Source: CAYRFQ01 sp964423615
GTDB taxonomy: Bacteria > Planctomycetota > Planctomycetia > Gemmatales > Gemmataceae
DNA length: 19,822 bases
Assembly: GCA_964423615.1 (NCBI GenBank)
Contig: CAYRFQ010000123.1
Span: forward strand, 1-19,822
Reading direction: 5' to 3'
A program made the translations under genes and the position numbers. Shown in pieces: positions 17,249 through 19,822 of the stretch (its first letter is position 1; every line of letters begins with the position of its first letter). Under the pieces are notes generated by a model, which was not told the origin of the DNA, searched no databases, and saw only the letters and a list, made by a program, of their open reading frames with translations.

Positions 17249-17275
17249 AATCCCCAAGCAGCGAGCGTGGGGATT
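17249..17275 (-). promoter_or_regulatory. 8-bp hairpin before the giant gene
   Basis: AATCCCCA (17249-17256) and TGGGGATT (17268-17275) form a perfect 8-bp stem with an 11-base loop. In the minus-strand transcript it would lie 47 bases upstream of the start codon, clear of the ribosome binding site. It could be an attenuation or mRNA-stability element; no known riboswitch or leader pattern was recognised. Confidence 0.35.
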
Positions 17276-17414
17276 GCATGAGTATTGGTTCAGGTCGAAG
17301 AGGAGATGAGGAAATCACCCTCTTGCCTGATTCAACTTGTCGTGGGTGTGGTGATGGCTTCACGCCAACGTTGCGTGGCCGCGAGCATCCATCCCTCGGT
17401 CGAGGACATTGATG

Positions 17415-17466
17415 CCTCAGGCGTTTGCTGAGGATCCCCCGAGCGGATCAATCCTCGGCGGGGATC
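17415..17466 (-). terminator. Tandem hairpins after the DUF1559 gene
   Basis: Beginning about 60 bases after the DUF1559 stop, GATCCCC/GGGGATC (17433-17439 with 17460-17466) is extended by CGAG/CTCG, with a 2-base bulge. It is followed at once by CCTCAG/CTGAGG (17415-17420 with 17428-17433), which shares one base with the first stem. No T-run follows. I read this as a likely transcript end or stabilising structure separating the pilin-like gene from the giant gene. Confidence 0.4.
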
Positions 17467-17524
17467 AGGGACGGAGTCGAACAACTTTCGTTACGTTGAG
17501 TTCGTTCAGCGAGTCGCCAAACAA

Positions 17525-18358
17525 CTAATTTTCATTGACAACATCACCCCCAGCGCGGGTGAACAACGAGACAAACACCTCAGGGTCTAAAGTTTGTTGT
17601 TGAAATCGTACAGAAGCATCGCCGAGCAAGAAATTCGCACCGTTGGGATGGAATGCGTAGATCTCGTTGTTGTTATTGCAGTTAATCGGGGAGAGGCCGC
17701 GGCAGACGTCGTGGACATAAAAGAACGACTCACGATCGGCCCAACCGGCTCCCGACACGGTCCCATTTTGGAGTTTGCCGAACACCCAACGTTCTGGCCG
17801 TCCGGCGTCTTCGAAGAGCATGTAGGTGTTCGAAAGTCCGTCACGAATGTGGCGAATTTCAACAGGTAGGCTGCGATTATGAGGCTGTGTCGGGAAGAAC
17901 CCATCGTAGTTCGGTCGCGGGAATGCAGCCCGCAGAGACGGATTAGAAATTCGCCCTTGGGCAGCATAGTCGCTCACGAATTCTCGATTGCCAGGTGCGG
18001 TCGGACAAACGAACACCGGTAGATTCTGGCTCCGCGCTGCCGCGTTAAAGGGACTTTGCCAATCCCGACGGAAATCATACAGTTTAAAAATGTTTTGCTG
18101 TTCGACGTATGGCAAAAGGTACGTTAGGACGCTGTGCTTATCGGTCCATCCTGGAGGAAATTTTTTGTTGACGTCCTCGTAAGCGTGAAAGCCAATACCA
18201 ATTTGACGAAGATTGCTCTGGCAAGTTGTTCGAGACGCCGCCTCGCGGACGCGTTGAACCGCCGGAAGTAGGAGCCCAATGAGGATTGCGATGATTGCAA
18301 TGACGACTAACAATTCAATCAGCGTGAATCCGTCACGATAGAACAATGTCTTCTTCAT
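17525..18358 (-). CDS. DUF1559 pilin-like protein (277 aa)
   Basis: A type IV pilin/pseudopilin-like protein of the DUF1559 family, which is greatly expanded in Planctomycetota; its exact job there is unknown. The prepilin motif is DGFTLIELLVVIAIIAIL: a prepilin peptidase would cut after G10, leaving Phe at +1 and Glu at +5, followed by a hydrophobic helix to about residue 34. CQSNLRQIGIGFHAYEDVNK and the C-terminal HPNGANFLLGDASVRF (about 237-252) are family signatures, and the length is normal or slightly short. I chose the ATG at 18358 because AAGG lies six bases before it and the leader is then the usual 10 residues; an ATG 13 codons upstream lacks a comparable site. It lies 74 nt after the lipoprotein gene, probably in one transcript. 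Confidence 0.93.
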   Translation of the reverse strand: MKKTLFYRDGFTLIELLVVIAIIAILIGLLLPAVQRVREAASRTTCQSNLRQIGIGFHAYEDVNKKFPPGWTDKHSVLTYLLPYVEQQNIFKLYDFRRDWQSPFNAAARSQNLPVFVCPTAPGNREFVSDYAAQGRISNPSLRAAFPRPNYDGFFPTQPHNRSLPVEIRHIRDGLSNTYMLFEDAGRPERWVFGKLQNGTVSGAGWADRESFFYVHDVCRGLSPINCNNNNEIYAFHPNGANFLLGDASVRFQQQTLDPEVFVSLFTRAGGDVVNEN

Positions 18359-18432
18359 GTTTTGCCTTGTGATACTTGAATTCGTTTGGTGAATCACATC
18401 AGAAGTAGTCGTTCAACCAATACAAATCAAAC

Positions 18433-18876
18433 TTAAGGGGTCACAGGTTGTTTAACTTGGAGAATGGTTTCATTCGAAGAGCTAGGCTTGATCGAAACAT
18501 GCAGACTTGTACGATTCGGATTGGCATATGCGCCACCGAGTTTATCGGTTTGGATCACGTCACCTTCTGGATCGTCTCCTTGTTTCGGAGCTGTTAGCCA
18601 AACAATGGTGACCTTGTACTCCCCTTCTGGGGCGCCATCTCCTTGTCTGAATGTGGTGAGTTCGACAAGTCCATCATCTTCAGCTCTTCCATTCGGGAAT
18701 ATTTTTTGCGTTTTTAATTCCTCAGAGATAGGGTGCAACGTGACTTCGGCTCCAACGGCAGCCTGGTCTCCACTTCTCACTGTGATTTTGGCGGGATAAA
18801 CTGGGACGCGCGAAGAGCCGCATCCTGCAAGAAGGATGAGCACAAGACAGGCCGTGAGTAATGGACTTTTGTTCAC
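18433..18876 (-). CDS. Small lipoprotein, planctomycete type (147 aa)
   Basis: The GTG at 18876 begins a lipoprotein signal peptide (VNKSPLLTACLVLILLAGC): Lys at position 3, a hydrophobic stretch and the lipobox LAGC, with lipidation at C19. The open frame extends 36 codons further upstream, but that extension is not signal-like; GAGG lies about 10 nt before the GTG. The mature part of about 129 residues is a carboxypeptidase-regulatory or transthyretin-like single beta domain: YPAKITVRSGDQAAVGAEVT, then GEYKVTIVWL, then the Asp/Gly-rich segment DKLGGAYANPNRTSLHVSIK that is typical of small planctomycete lipoproteins. These are commonly paired with DUF1559 genes; the function is unknown. Here the lipoprotein gene comes first and DUF1559 second. 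Confidence 0.85.
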   Translation of the reverse strand: MNKSPLLTACLVLILLAGCGSSRVPVYPAKITVRSGDQAAVGAEVTLHPISEELKTQKIFPNGRAEDDGLVELTTFRQGDGAPEGEYKVTIVWLTAPKQGDDPEGDVIQTDKLGGAYANPNRTSLHVSIKPSSSNETILQVKQPVTP

Positions 18877-19159
18877 CAATCCAAAGCCTCTGTGAAACAA
18901 GACGAATTTCGATCGATTCCGTACAGCAATCGTTACCTGCTGTATAGTGCAAGCCAGCGGTGCCAACCTCACACCTCGCTCCATGTGGTAGTTTTTGTTA
19001 TGCTACGAATGGAAACAGACGGAGCAAGACAACCCGACAAAATTCATCATTTCTTCGTCGGATTAGACTAGAGTCTGGCGTTTTCTTTTCGAGAAAGGGT
19101 CGCCGCTGTGAAACATAAGTATCCAAATACCATTCTTTTGTTCTTCCGACGCACGACCC
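18877..19159. other. Spacer between divergent lipoprotein and transposase genes
   Basis: This 283-bp stretch should contain the promoter for the lipoprotein/DUF1559 pair and the left end of the right-hand insertion sequence. A short inverted repeat AGACT/AGTCT around 19065-19076 may lie near that end. I could not pick out a convincing promoter or terminal repeat. Confidence 0.4.
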
Positions 19160-19822
19160 ATGAAAACCACTGTACGCCGCTCGGCCACGATTGTCTGCTT
19201 CGTGACTTTGCTCAACCTCACCGGTTTCTTCGTTCCTCAAATCGCTCACCTCCAAAGATTCGTGAATTTGCTCGTCGTTGTGCCCCGACGAAAAACAATG
19301 GCTTAGTTGGCCACCGAAGAACTCTTGGGAGTCGATCCAAGCAACCTGCCCGATTTCTTTCGGATCAGTCCCTGGAGTCCCGAAGAACTCCAAAAGGCCT
19401 TATTGCGATTTCTTTTTTCGTTCTTGAAATCCAAGAATATTTCAGCCGAACAAGCCCTGTTCCTGACACTCGACGACTCGCTGACGATCAAAGACAACCA
19501 AACTTCGAAACTCCAAAGTGTTGATTGGATCAAAGACCACAACACCAATCGCTATGTCAAAGCCAGCGTCCACGTCGTGTTAGGAATCCATTGGGGCGGC
19601 TACCACTTTCCTCTCTCGTGGCGGTTGTATTTGCGAGAAAAGACCTTCCGTCGGCTCAACCGACGACGCAAGAAAAACCAAAGGCTGCGTTACACCAGTA
19701 AAATCTCCTTGGCCAAAGAAATGCTTGAGCAAGTCCAAGAGCTCTTGCCCAACGTGACGAAAGTGTATGTCCTTTTTGACAGTTGGTATGCTGCTGGAAA
19801 ATTCATTCGGTGGATTGTCCGA
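19160..19822 (+). pseudogene. IS4/IS701-like DDE transposase, in-frame stop, partial
   Basis: The frame opens at ATG 19160 with MKTTVRRSATIVCFVTLLNL and runs 48 codons to a TAG at 19304-19306. The same frame then continues without another stop to the window edge, 172 more codons. After the stop it shows ALFLTLDDSLTIKDNQTSKL with the first catalytic Asp, RYVKASVHVVLGIHWGGYHF, and KVYVLFDSWYAAGKFIRWIV with the second. This is a DDE transposase of the IS4/IS701 supergroup; I cannot fix the family further. One base change (for example GAG or CAG to TAG) would explain the stop. The C-terminal part with the catalytic Glu lies outside the window. Confidence 0.8.

Noticed and set aside
17202..17363. 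54-codon N-terminal extension of the giant protein from an ATG at 17363
   Set aside because: It has no good ribosome binding site and would overlap the 17249-17275 hairpin; the ATG at 17201 has GAGGAG at ideal spacing and places LEDRLAP correctly.
17594..17869. Plus-strand frame opposite the DUF1559 gene
   Set aside because: It is antisense to a well-supported family member and has no ribosome binding site or similarity of its own.
18945..18966. Sigma-54-like promoter (TGGCAC ... TTGCA) upstream of the lipoprotein gene
   Set aside because: The GG and GC elements are 12 bases apart; sigma-54 promoters require 10, so the match fails. A sigma-70 reading with TATACA also has poor -35 spacing.
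19108..19524. 138-codon plus-strand frame at the right edge
   Set aside because: It is in a different frame from the transposase starting at 19160, which carries the recognisable DDE motifs; this frame has none.

Overview
The window looks like a piece of a Planctomycetota chromosome, probably from the Gemmata-like lineages. Three things point there. One gene encodes a giant secreted protein carrying the planctomycete-type N-terminal LEDRLAP motif, DNRLRE-like domains, cadherin/Ig-like tandem repeats and dockerin/cohesin-like domains. A second encodes a DUF1559 pilin-like protein. A third encodes a small lipoprotein of the kind these bacteria often place next to DUF1559 genes. Genus cannot be settled from the sequence.

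Layout. Positions 1-1810 are a graveyard of insertion sequences: an unidentified ORF remnant, a 144-bp element with perfect 24-bp inverted ends (ISL3-like, MITE-sized), the N-terminal half of an IS982-family transposase, and a broken IS5-family (IS427-type) transposase. Positions 1811-2114 hold no gene. Positions 2115-17201 are one minus-strand gene for a 5,028-residue protein, about three quarters of the window. Upstream of it, also on the minus strand, lie a 323-bp intergenic region with several hairpins, the DUF1559 gene (17525-18358) and the lipoprotein gene (18433-18876). The right edge (19160-19822) is a plus-strand IS4/IS701-like transposase gene broken by an in-frame TAG and cut off by the window end. 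Insertion-sequence debris therefore flanks the minus-strand cluster on both sides.

The giant protein, N to C: short basic leader with LEDRLAP; four DNRLRE-like domains, the first split by a nested domain and a Calx-beta-like domain between the second and third; about 13 cadherin/Ig-like domains; an SbsA-type Ig-like domain; cohesin-like domain; two dockerin-like half-repeats; second cohesin-like domain; Pro/Ser-rich tail. Six of the Ig-like domains are split by a 320-350 residue module that I do not recognise. That module is itself built of three related subrepeats, and the Ig-plus-module pattern repeats again with a period of about 1,070-1,090 residues. This nested repeat architecture is the most unusual feature here.

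The lipoprotein and DUF1559 genes are probably co-transcribed (74-nt gap). The giant gene has its own strong ribosome binding site and is separated from them by hairpins, so it is probably a separate transcription unit. All three products are predicted to be envelope or extracellular, but nothing in the sequence proves that they work together.
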